Below are positions 1 through 6,533 of a stretch of DNA of 64,000 nt, piece after piece. The position numbers and the translations under genes were made by a program. The stretch lies in contig CALVWI010000007.1 in NCBI GenBank assembly GCA_944367045.1, forward strand, positions 1 to 64,000, in the 5' to 3' direction. The DNA is from an uncultured Clostridia bacterium. GTDB taxonomy: Bacteria > Bacillota > Clostridia > Christensenellales > Borkfalkiaceae. Below the pieces are notes generated by a model, which was not told the DNA's origin, did no database searches, and was given only the letters and a program-made list of their open reading frames with translations. The stretch's first letter is position 1. Every line of letters starts with the position of its first letter.

Positions 1-1674
1 AGACTCGACCAAATAGTTACCGGGATTACTATCGGTGTTATAAGAACGGCTTTCATACATCTTAAGGCTACCTGCATTCGTCTGAACGCTCAGCAAGGCC
101 CCGAAATTATTATATGTCCTGACCGTATGTACGTCGCGATAGTTTTTACTCACAAGAGGTCGATTATTGGCATCGAAAGAATTCTCCGTGACATAACTAA
201 GCCCCATGAAATGGCTAAAAATATTGCGCACGTCGTTCATCGCGTCGTCAAACAACGTCGTCACGTAATAATTCTGATACCACGTTTCGGAGTAGTTATT
301 ATCGTACATATACGTTACGCCGCCATCCGTCTTGGCTGCAAACGCGTGGTCAAAATAAACGGTACCCAGATTATTATTATACAGCGCTTCCACATCCACG
401 TGAGAAACGTTATCAAAATCCAGCTTTACTGCAATGGCTGCAAGCTGCCAATCGGTATTGTACGGATCAAACGAAGCAAAATATACATGTTCACCGCCAC
501 CCGTGCCGTACTTGATCGTCACTTTTAAGCCAAAATATCTGCCCGAACTTCCGGTGTAAACCTTATCGATGCTCGCAAGGGAGTTTTCCACTTTCGCCCA
601 GCAACCAAACACAAAGATACCTTCATCGCTGGAATTATAACTCATCGATGTTTTCAGAGACTTCTGAAGGGTCAAACTGCCGTTGACCTTATAGGACTTT
701 CCCCCTTCCACATAACACGCAGTAGACGGTCCTTCTGTTCCACTTCGCGTCCAATTTGCTGACCAGTTCTCAATAGCCGTAAGCTTATTGGGCGCTTTGT
801 AAAGCGTGGCTTCGACAGATTCCACTTTGGTTTTATATAGATCTTCGCTATCGAGAGTTTCCTTCAATTCCGTGATATAAGTGTTTTTGTGAATTGCCTT
901 CCCACAGATCGCGATCTTATTGTCCGTAGCAGACGTCCTATCGTCTTCATACATCGTAACGGTATTGCCATCCACATCAAACACATACTCCATCCTTCCC
1001 TGTTGTAACACACAAAACAATTTTGTTGATACAACGTCGTTGCTCTCCAACGCTAATAACCCCGGACTGAGCTTAGCGCAAGCAAAAAACCCGGATAATG
1101 CTTTATAAGCTTTTGTTAAACAACAGATCACATCATCGTTCCGCCAGTTTTTCGAGTCACCTTGTACCTCGATTGAGAAATAAAACGAGCAAGCCTTCAG
1201 CAAACGACTTGTTCGAACCATCCGCTGATGTTGATGAAAAAGCAAATCACAAACTTTAACTCTCCTACCAAAACGCGATACCCCCGAAACAAGAACAATA
1301 TGTCTGTTATGCCCTTTTCGATACAGGTTCCAATCCCACGGACAATAATAGCCGTCAAAGTGAACAGCAACGGGAAGTCCGCTCGCGATTTGTTCTTTCA
1401 AATAAGCAAGAAATTGTTTATGGTCGGGAACTTGATGTTCGATTGCTTTGATCCCACAATCTTCGTACTTTTTACGATCAAACCCCGGGAAAACCAAAAC
1501 ACGATCTATCTGTTTTTCCTCCGGGTGGAACTCCACAGCATAGCAACCGGAAAAACAACTTCTGAAATCGATCCCCTTGACGGAAAGGAATTGAGCCATC
1601 GTCATATCAAAACAAAGCGGAAACGGAAACGGACCCATCGGGAAATCGATTTTGGGGATAGAGATTTTATTCAT
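1..1674 (-). CDS. BtrH/C39-like domain fused to RHS/YD-repeat protein (3' end outside window)
   Basis: The frame is open from ATG at 1674 (GAGG about 12 nt upstream, in-frame TAA just before) to base 1, at least 558 codons; the 3' end lies outside the window. Residues about 1-160 resemble a papain-fold BtrH_N/C39-like domain: a Cys in PFPLCFDMTM near residue 20, then LPVAVHFDGYYCPW, RHIVLVSGV and VKVCD, giving a possible Cys-His-Asp set. From about residue 228 (EYVFDVDGNTVTMY) the character changes to that of large clostridial RHS proteins: a W-rich binding-type segment, then VEALYNNNLGTVYFDHA and YD-like text. Such peptidase-like heads are not a usual RHS start, so this may be a recombination fusion. 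The reading frame is direct observation; domain names are from family memory. Confidence 0.7.
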   Translation of the reverse strand, partial: MNKISIPKIDFPMGPFPFPLCFDMTMAQFLSVKGIDFRSCFSGCYAVEFHPEEKQIDRVLVFPGFDRKKYEDCGIKAIEHQVPDHKQFLAYLKEQIASGLPVAVHFDGYYCPWDWNLYRKGHNRHIVLVSGVSRFGRRVKVCDLLFHQHQRMVRTSRLLKACSFYFSIEVQGDSKNWRNDDVICCLTKAYKALSGFFACAKLSPGLLALESNDVVSTKLFCVLQQGRMEYVFDVDGNTVTMYEDDRTSATDNKIAICGKAIHKNTYITELKETLDSEDLYKTKVESVEATLYKAPNKLTAIENWSANWTRSGTEGPSTACYVEGGKSYKVNGSLTLQKSLKTSMSYNSSDEGIFVFGCWAKVENSLASIDKVYTGSSGRYFGLKVTIKYGTGGGEHVYFASFDPYNTDWQLAAIAVKLDFDNVSHVDVEALYNNNLGTVYFDHAFAAKTDGGVTYMYDNNYSETWYQNYYVTTLFDDAMNDVRNIFSHFMGLSYVTENSFDANNRPLVSKNYRDVHTVRTYNNFGALLSVQTNAGSLKMYESRSYNTDSNPGNYLVES

Positions 1675-1823
1675 AGGAAAGCACGACCTCGCTTAACGGC
1701 TTCTTTTTCGGGCGCAGCATATCATGATCGACATCCGGATACCCGACAACGATCATTGCCATAAAATCATATCGCTTATCAATAGACGCCCTTTATAAAG
1801 AACCAGCTGATGCACATTAACGC

Positions 1824-1856
1824 AAAAAAACCGGGCAGGTCGCAAGACCTGCCCGG
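1824..1856 (-). terminator. Intrinsic terminator, minus strand
   Basis: Perfect 11-bp stem (CCGGGCAGGTC with GACCTGCCCGG, GCAA loop on the plus strand) followed on the minus strand by seven T. It would stop minus-strand transcription entering from the 1.86-2.7 kb side. No convincing minus-strand gene lies directly upstream of it. Confidence 0.75.
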
Positions 1857-2052
1857 CGTTGAATGCCTATCTGCTTCATCTATAACTCAGTAAAATTTTT
1901 TCGCATTGACATCCGCGCCCGCTGTGCCAGACTCCCTGCACGAAACGGCAAATAATTCGGGGGGAAGGGGAAAAGCAGTAAGCCGCCTCTTTCATGTTTT
2001 CGTGCTTTGTCCGAACGTTTGCGAAAACAATTGGCTTTAATCTCATATGGCA

Positions 2053-2081
2053 TTGACTTTTCTCGTAATTGTGGCTATAAT
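2053..2081 (+). promoter_or_regulatory. Consensus sigma-A-type promoter
   Basis: TTGACT (2053-2058), 17-nt spacer, TATAAT (2076-2081). It points toward the tRNA-Gln remnant at 2398. The roughly 300 nt between hold no credible gene, so this may be the old promoter of a disrupted tRNA gene or of a small RNA. Apart from this promoter, the inverted repeat, the tRNA remnant and the hairpins, I see nothing gene-like in 1857-2694. Confidence 0.65.
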
Positions 2082-2323
2082 TTACGAGAAGAGTGTTAAT
2101 TTTAAGATATACCATTGTTCTGTTCGTCGTACAAGTCGACTAACATAAAGGGAAAGAGAACGCTGTGCCGATCATCATTTTTGAAAGGTTCACGACAGAA
2201 GTTTCATGCCGATTTGTATATCCATGTATTTTTATCGATTTATGGTTTTGCATAGGATTTTCGCTCGTAAAACATGATAAAAATTTACAAGAGACCGATT
2301 GACGACCGAGCTTAAAATTGGGA

Positions 2324-2384
2324 CCAAAAACACAATATATGGTGCATATAGAACAGAATTGTGACTATATATTGTGGTTTTCGG
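2324..2384. repeat. Imperfect inverted repeat beside tRNA remnant
   Basis: CCAAAAACACAATATAT (2324-2340) is mirrored by ATATATTGTGGTTTTCGG (2367-2384) across a 26-nt spacer. The right arm ends 13 bases before the tRNA-Gln remnant. This position would suit an integrase arm/core site or a transposon end, but no tyrosine integrase lies in the window. Confidence 0.45.
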
Positions 2385-2397
2385 GTTTGGGGACTGC

Positions 2398-2442
2398 CTC
2401 TGACTCCGTCATTCGTTGGTTCGAATCCAGCTACCCCAGCCA
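2398..2442 (+). other. 3' half of tRNA-Gln(CUG): attachment-site remnant
   Basis: The sequence matches a tRNA-Gln from the anticodon loop to the CCA end: loop CTCTGAC (anticodon CTG), 3' anticodon strand TCCGT, 5-nt variable loop, T arm GTTGG-TTCGAAT-CCAGC, acceptor strand TACCCCA, discriminator G and CCA. The 5' half (acceptor strand, D arm, 5' anticodon strand) is absent; the bases before the loop (ACTGC) do not pair with TCCGT. A copy of anticodon loop to 3' end is the classic footprint left by integrases that use tRNA genes as attB. It cannot fold as a complete tRNA. Confidence 0.75.
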
Positions 2443-2531
2443 ATTTGGAATAATTCGAACTTCTTCGTTATCAGAAAGACGTTCGGATTGTTTTTTATGA
2501 TCGAAGACCTCAAAAGCTTCACGAAATGAAA

Positions 2532-2562
2532 AGAGGCGGAGCCCACGTGGACTCCGCCTTTT
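2532..2562. terminator. Hairpin, probable bidirectional terminator
   Basis: AGGCGGAGCCCACG pairs with the following TGGACTCCGCCT; short A and T tracts lie on either side. It sits downstream of the relaxase operon (minus strand) and of the tRNA remnant (plus strand). Confidence 0.5.
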
Positions 2563-2694
2563 ACCGTTCTTCAGGGTTATGACATTCGGCGCAACCGCGT
2601 ATATAATAAAACACTCTCCCTTACTGCCGCATCGGCTGTCTCTTCCAAAAATGATATGCGGTCTTATGTACTCAAATGGCAGCGATGCCTCTAT

Positions 2695-2856
2695 TTATGG
2701 CTTTCCGTGCGTTCTTTGCCATTCGGCGTAGTCTCTGCGCCCCTCATCGGATGATAAATACTTCCTGATCGCGGGAAGCAATGTTCTTGCGAGCGATCGC
2801 AGCGCGGCGTCCGAAACGCCCGTCTCCTGACCCATTCTCTCCTTTTCCCCCGACAT
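2695..2856 (-). CDS. Small protein downstream of the relaxase (53 aa)
   Basis: ATG at 2856, preceded by a GGAGGAAGGAG ribosome site about 14 nt upstream, stop at 2695; starts 45 nt after the relaxase stop. The text MSGEKERMGQETG, then a helical SLARTLLPAIRKYLSS, then EEGRR-like DEGRRDYAEWQ, is of a kind I recall directly after MobV relaxases in gut Firmicute elements. Function is unknown. It is acidic/basic mixed, soluble, with no membrane segment. Co-transcription with the relaxase is likely. Confidence 0.65.
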   Translation of the reverse strand: MSGEKERMGQETGVSDAALRSLARTLLPAIRKYLSSDEGRRDYAEWQRTHGKP

Positions 2857-2900
2857 TCGTTATTCGATACTCCTTCCTCCTGTTTTCGTTTATTCAGTTG

Positions 2901-4097
2901 TTACTTGCCGCCGCGGTCGAAGCCGCTTGATTTGAACGGCGACGTGTCAGATTTCTTTGCTCGCGACTTGCTCAGTAGCGCATCAAATTCTTTGGGATAG
3001 GCGGAGAGCATATCGGTTACCATTTTGTAGGCACTTTCCTTGCTCTTGCCTGCACGCTCGGCTTTTTGTAGCTGCTCAAAGAGGTCCTTGCGGTCGCGGT
3101 CGGCGATACTCTTTGATTGCCGCAACGCCTCATTCTCCGTGCGTAAAAGTGAAATTTCCTCCTCGGCTTGACGGCGGCGTTTAGGTATGGGCTTTACCTT
3201 CTCGTTCTCCACCGATTGGATCACGCCGTCCAGATATTCCTGCGCCTGCGCTTTGGCGTTGTTCGCTTGCGAGCGGGCTTCCGCGACGATCCCGTCTGCC
3301 TGAGACTGCGCCGTCTGCAGCTTGTGATCTGCCTGAGTGTTTGCTAGCTCGACAATGTCATCCGCGCGAAGCCGAGCGATTTGCATTTTGCGGTCGGCTT
3401 CCCCTTTCGCCTGCTCGACGATCTTCTTCGCCTTGAACTCCGCCGTGGAGAGGTGTTTCGCCTGACTTCCTTCCCGCCCGCGCTGTAAATTCCATTTTTT
3501 GCCCACGGCAGCATGGAAGTCTGTCTGCAATGCTTGAAGCGCCTTGCGGTCAAATAAGGCTTTTGCGGATAACCGCCCGTCGACAACCGGAATGAGATTG
3601 AGGTGCAGGTGCGGCGTCGTCTCGTCCATATGTACGATTGCCGAGACGATATTGTCCTCGCCGTACCGCTCCGCAAAGAAGCGGGTGCAATCGACAAAGA
3701 ATTGCTGCAGTTCTTCTTCCGATAAATTGCTGAAAAACTGCCTGTCCGAGCCCACGACAAACGAGCACATCAGCACGGCGTCCTTGCGCACTTTGGTTGG
3801 CAAGTCAAGCGCCGCGATCTTATCGTTGATGAACTGCGTGTAAGACCGTTGCCTTTTGACAATGTTGTAATTCTTTCGCGTGCGCGTGGAGTCTATCTGC
3901 GGGTTGTCCGCCTGATAGTTTTCATCTCGCTCGTTCTCCTGCTCGACGGGCGCAATGTCCGTCTTGTGATACTTCTCCATGTGACAAACTAAAAAACTTA
4001 TATTCTCACCTCCGTTATTTTTGAGGTAAAAAGCCTCGCAGAGCCCACATACTTTGCTCGCAAAGTATAGTGGGCTATACTTCTTCGTCGAACTCAA
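2901..4097 (-). CDS. MobV (Pre/Mob) family relaxase
   Basis: Relaxase that nicks and covalently holds the 5' end of the transferred strand at oriT. The MobV signature HMDETTPHLHLNLIPV is at about residues 156-171 (counting from TTG at 4097), followed by the GKKWNLQRG region and a long coiled coil (about 225-360). The N-terminus is odd: MobV proteins normally begin at the position of ISFLVCHMEK (about residue 33), where the codon is ATA (4001-3999) 7 nt after a perfect GGAGG. No ATG, GTG or TTG fits that ribosome site; the next ATG is at 3981. The 32 residues upstream overlap the oriT hairpin and may not be translated. The coordinates here use the longest frame. Confidence 0.88.
   Translation of the reverse strand: MSSTKKYSPLYFASKVCGLCEAFYLKNNGGENISFLVCHMEKYHKTDIAPVEQENERDENYQADNPQIDSTRTRKNYNIVKRQRSYTQFINDKIAALDLPTKVRKDAVLMCSFVVGSDRQFFSNLSEEELQQFFVDCTRFFAERYGEDNIVSAIVHMDETTPHLHLNLIPVVDGRLSAKALFDRKALQALQTDFHAAVGKKWNLQRGREGSQAKHLSTAEFKAKKIVEQAKGEADRKMQIARLRADDIVELANTQADHKLQTAQSQADGIVAEARSQANNAKAQAQEYLDGVIQSVENEKVKPIPKRRRQAEEEISLLRTENEALRQSKSIADRDRKDLFEQLQKAERAGKSKESAYKMVTDMLSAYPKEFDALLSKSRAKKSDTSPFKSSGFDRGGK
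4043..4082 (+). other. Putative oriT, copy 1 (pMV158/MobV type)
   Basis: Two nested inverted repeats: ACTTTGC-TC-GCAAAGT followed by AAGTATAG-TGGGC-TATACTT. The layout matches the oriT of pMV158 as I remember it (nick in TAGTGTG/TTA), which predicts a nick after TAGTGGG, between 4074 and 4075. It lies directly upstream of the relaxase, inside its 5' frame. A second copy is at 17103-17142. Confidence 0.75.
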
Positions 4098-4124
4098 AAG
4101 CTCGATTGTGATTTGCTTGCCGGT

Positions 4125-4157
4125 TTACGGCGGTCTGATCGTCGTTTGATTGCTCAT
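4125..4157 (-). CDS. Conserved 10-residue leader peptide MSNQTTIRPP
   Basis: ATG with AGGAGAAAC ribosome site upstream, ten codons, then TAA, in frame with the relaxase 60 nt downstream. The second copy at 17186-17218 encodes the same ten residues. The three codons that differ (AAT/AAC, ACG/ACA, CCG/CCA) change only third positions. This suggests the peptide itself is selected. It could be a leader peptide coupling translation to relaxase expression or keeping the oriT region under ribosome traffic. Confidence 0.5.
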   Translation of the reverse strand: MSNQTTIRPP

Positions 4158-4733
4158 AACGTTTCTCCTACTTGTCGTTATCTCTATCTCTAACCCGCGC
4201 TGAAAGGGGCGGGGAGATAGCCTCGAATAAAACAAAAAGTCCACAGAAAGCGTTACCTTTCCATGGACTTGGTTTCTATGATCTGTCCAAAAAACGGTAT
4301 GCTTATAACGGCCTTTGTGCGCAGAAATTGGCGCAACAAAAGCATCGGCGGAAGCGAGAACCTCCACCATAAGCGGCTGAAAAGCCGCTCGTTATAAACA
4401 GTGATGACTGCCGTTCGCTACTCAAAAAGTGAGGTCACAGCGCAGCTGAGCGGCCATTCTTTGAAACCCGTCATGGCAAGCCTCGGCAGCACAAATGCGC
4501 AGCCGCTGCAAATGAATCGAGATGCAGTGTCAGGAGACACAGCTTGCTCGGGTACCGTTTTTTGTTGTGCAAAATGCCGCCTTCGCGGCCGATCCGCCGC
4601 CGGCCGGGCAAGCCCGTTAAAGCCATATTTGCCGAGGAGTCGCAAGCTTCATAGAGCAATGGGAACGGTGCTTGCCCGCTCGTTTCTTTCAACGACACGG
4701 GCATTTTGCATGTATCTTGACCGATACAAAAGC

Positions 4734-4784
4734 ATTATAACATACAAAACAAACGTTTGTCAAGCAAAATAAGAACGTTTGTTT
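4734..4784 (-). promoter_or_regulatory. Promoter and twin operator-like palindromes of the relaxase operon
   Basis: On the minus strand TTGACA (4763-4758), 18-nt spacer, TATAAT (4739-4734). The -35 overlaps the perfect palindrome ACAAACGTTTGT (4749-4760), and a related GAACGTTTGTTT lies at 4773-4784. The latter resembles a Firmicute LexA box (GAAC-N4-GTTY). Both motifs and the promoter are conserved in the second copy at 17797-17847. Repression, perhaps SOS-linked, is inferred. Confidence 0.65.
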
Positions 4785-4854
4785 GGAAAATTTTCAATAA
4801 GATTTCTGTGAGTATGCCTGAAGAAAAAACATTTTTTTACTTTGTCTCATGGAC

Positions 4855-4883
4855 TTGATTTTTGGTTGAAAAAAGTGTATAAT
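4855..4883 (+). promoter_or_regulatory. Promoter of the abiE / restriction operon
   Basis: TTGATT (4855-4860), 17-nt spacer, TATAAT (4878-4883), 20 nt before the AbiEi start. It diverges from the relaxase promoter, leaving about 70 bp between the two -35 regions. Confidence 0.65.
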
Positions 4884-4903
4884 CTTATCAACGAGGTGTC
4901 TTG

Positions 4904-5512
4904 ATGGCAAGGCCGAACTACTTAAATGAGATCAAAAGAAGAATATTGACTTATGAAAGCGGAACAGTTTTTGTTGCAGCAGATTTTGCGGATATCACGG
5001 ATAAAAAAACGGCGAGCGTTGGGCTTTCTCGTCTGGAAACGGAAGGGGTCATTCGTAGAATCTTACGCGGTGTATACGATAAACCCGCATATAATCGCTT
5101 TTTAGGAGAATTCGTCGCCCCTATTCCCGATAAGGTTGCTCATGCGATAGCGCGCAATTTTGGTTGGACGATCGTTCCGTGCGGAGATACTGCGCTCAAC
5201 TTGTTGGGGCTTTCAACGCAAGTTCCTGCAGTGTGGGTCTACGTCAGTGACGGAACATACAAGGAATATTTGTACGATAACACAACGATCCAATTCAAAC
5301 GGACAACTAACAAAGAAGTTTCAAAACTTTCATATAAAACTGCGCTTGTCATTCAAGCGTTAAAAGCCTTGGGAAAAGATAATATCGACGAAATGGTCAT
5401 CAGTCGGTTGCAAAAAAAATTGACTGCTGAAGAGAAGAAAGCCATGGTCAGCGAGGCGAAAGCGATCACTTCCTGGGTATATGAATATTTAAAGCAGATT
5501 TGCAGGAGTTAA
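4904..5512 (+). CDS. AbiEi-like antitoxin (type IV toxin-antitoxin, DUF6088-like)
   Basis: Predicted antitoxin of an AbiE-type pair: an N-terminal winged helix-turn-helix (about residues 1-65, with KTASVGLSRLETEGVIRRILRGVY) that would bind the operon promoter, followed by an antitoxin domain (FGWTIVPCGDTALNLLGL). ATG at 4904 is preferred over TTG at 4901 because GAGGTG ends 5 nt upstream. The stop overlaps the ribosome site of the AbiEii gene that starts 3 nt later. As in known AbiE loci it precedes its toxin and probably autoregulates. Confidence 0.85.
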   Translation: MARPNYLNEIKRRILTYESGTVFVAADFADITDKKTASVGLSRLETEGVIRRILRGVYDKPAYNRFLGEFVAPIPDKVAHAIARNFGWTIVPCGDTALNLLGLSTQVPAVWVYVSDGTYKEYLYDNTTIQFKRTTNKEVSKLSYKTALVIQALKALGKDNIDEMVISRLQKKLTAEEKKAMVSEAKAITSWVYEYLKQICRS

Positions 5513-5514
5513 AA

Positions 5515-6516
5515 ATGCGAAAGATTGCTAAGATAGCTGAAAGCGATAGGAAGGCTCTATTTCATAATACTGCCGCTAAAATGGGTATGACCGACGCCAT
5601 TATCGAAAAAGATTTTTGGGTGTGCTATATGCTCGATTATCTTTTTCACCGCTGCGCTTGGAAAGACAGATTTGCCTTTAAGGGTGGTACGAGTTTGTCC
5701 AAAGCATATGGGCTGATCGAGCGGTTCTCGGAAGATATTGACCTTATTCTCGACTGGCGCGTTTTAGGATATGCGATCGACGAACCTTGGGAGGAGAGAA
5801 GCAATACGAAGCAGGATCTTTTCAATAAGGAGGCAAATGCCCGCGCCGAGAAATTTTTGCATGATGAATTTCTCCCTTCTCTTTCAGTTGATCTGTCGCG
5901 TGAACTTGGAGAAGACGTAAGATGTTTTATAGACGGCGACGACCCTCAAACGGTAAAAATAGTGTATCCTCATAGTTTTTCCGATTCGTCGATCCTTCAA
6001 GAAATACGCCTGGAAATCGGTGCTCTTGCCGCCTGGACTCCTGCCCAAAATAAGACGATCACATCATATGCTGCGCAGCAATATATGCGGTTGTTTGAGC
6101 AGCCGTCAACGGAGATCTTAACTGTTTTGCCGGAGCGCACATTTTGGGAAAAAGTTACCATTTTGCATCGGGAAGCTTTTCGTCCTCAAGAAAGACCGTT
6201 CCCTGCCAGGTACTCAAGGCACTACTATGACTTGTATAAGATGGCGCAAACGCAGGTGAAAGATAATGCGTTAGCGGATCGGGATCTTTTATCCCGCGTG
6301 GTAAGATTCAAGGAAAAATTCTATCGCTGCCCGTGGGCGAGATACGATCTAGCCAAATTTGGAACGATGAAGCTGTTGCCGCCCGAGGATAGCCTTGTTA
6401 GGCTGCGTACTGACTATGACCATATGCAAAATATGTTGTTCGGAAGCAAGCCGGACTTTGACGAAATCATGAACGGTATCGCCGCTCTCGAAGAAGAAAT
6501 CAATAAGTATCTATAA
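5515..6516 (+). CDS. AbiEii/AbiGii-family nucleotidyltransferase toxin
   Basis: Nucleotidyltransferase-fold toxin, partner of the upstream AbiEi. The catalytic pattern is present: FKGGTSLSKAYG (GGTS about 57-60) followed by SEDIDL (about 72-77), and the family text LPERTFWEKVTILHREAF further on. ATG at 5515 follows GCAGGAG contained in the end of the AbiEi gene; the longer frame from 5500 is less likely. Members of the family modify tRNA or nucleotides and arrest growth on infection or plasmid invasion. The target here is unknown. Confidence 0.87.
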   Translation: MRKIAKIAESDRKALFHNTAAKMGMTDAIIEKDFWVCYMLDYLFHRCAWKDRFAFKGGTSLSKAYGLIERFSEDIDLILDWRVLGYAIDEPWEERSNTKQDLFNKEANARAEKFLHDEFLPSLSVDLSRELGEDVRCFIDGDDPQTVKIVYPHSFSDSSILQEIRLEIGALAAWTPAQNKTITSYAAQQYMRLFEQPSTEILTVLPERTFWEKVTILHREAFRPQERPFPARYSRHYYDLYKMAQTQVKDNALADRDLLSRVVRFKEKFYRCPWARYDLAKFGTMKLLPPEDSLVRLRTDYDHMQNMLFGSKPDFDEIMNGIAALEEEINKYL

Positions 6517-6533
6517 GTGTAGGTGAGGAAAAA

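Larger units (their letters stand above)
3866..4786. repeat. Diverged direct repeat, copy A (relaxase 5' end, oriT, leader, promoter)
   Basis: This stretch is repeated at about 16925-17849 in the same orientation with scattered substitutions and small indels. It includes the relaxase N-terminal codons, the oriT, the leader peptide, a roughly 500-nt transcribed leader rich in hairpins, and the minus-strand promoter. Between 4158 and 4733 I see no supported gene. Several open frames on both strands exist but have no ribosome sites and appear to be incidental. Confidence 0.8.

Noticed and set aside
127-528. Plus-strand frames at 127-528, 920-1108 and 1228-1764
   Set aside because: They lie opposite the continuous minus-strand BtrH/RHS frame, which has a proper start and recognisable domains.
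1876-2115. A 79-codon minus-strand frame
   Set aside because: No ribosome site or recognisable sequence, and it runs across the plus-strand promoter at 2053-2081.
2318-2500. A 60-codon plus-strand frame over the tRNA-Gln remnant
   Set aside because: It translates the tRNA-derived bases and the inverted repeat; there is no ribosome site.
4418-4772. Overlapping frames on both strands in the relaxase leader, also found in the second copy at 17480-17767
   Set aside because: Similar frames exist in both copies because the DNA is repeated. They lack ribosome sites and known domains and sit in the transcribed leader; kept as a repeat only.
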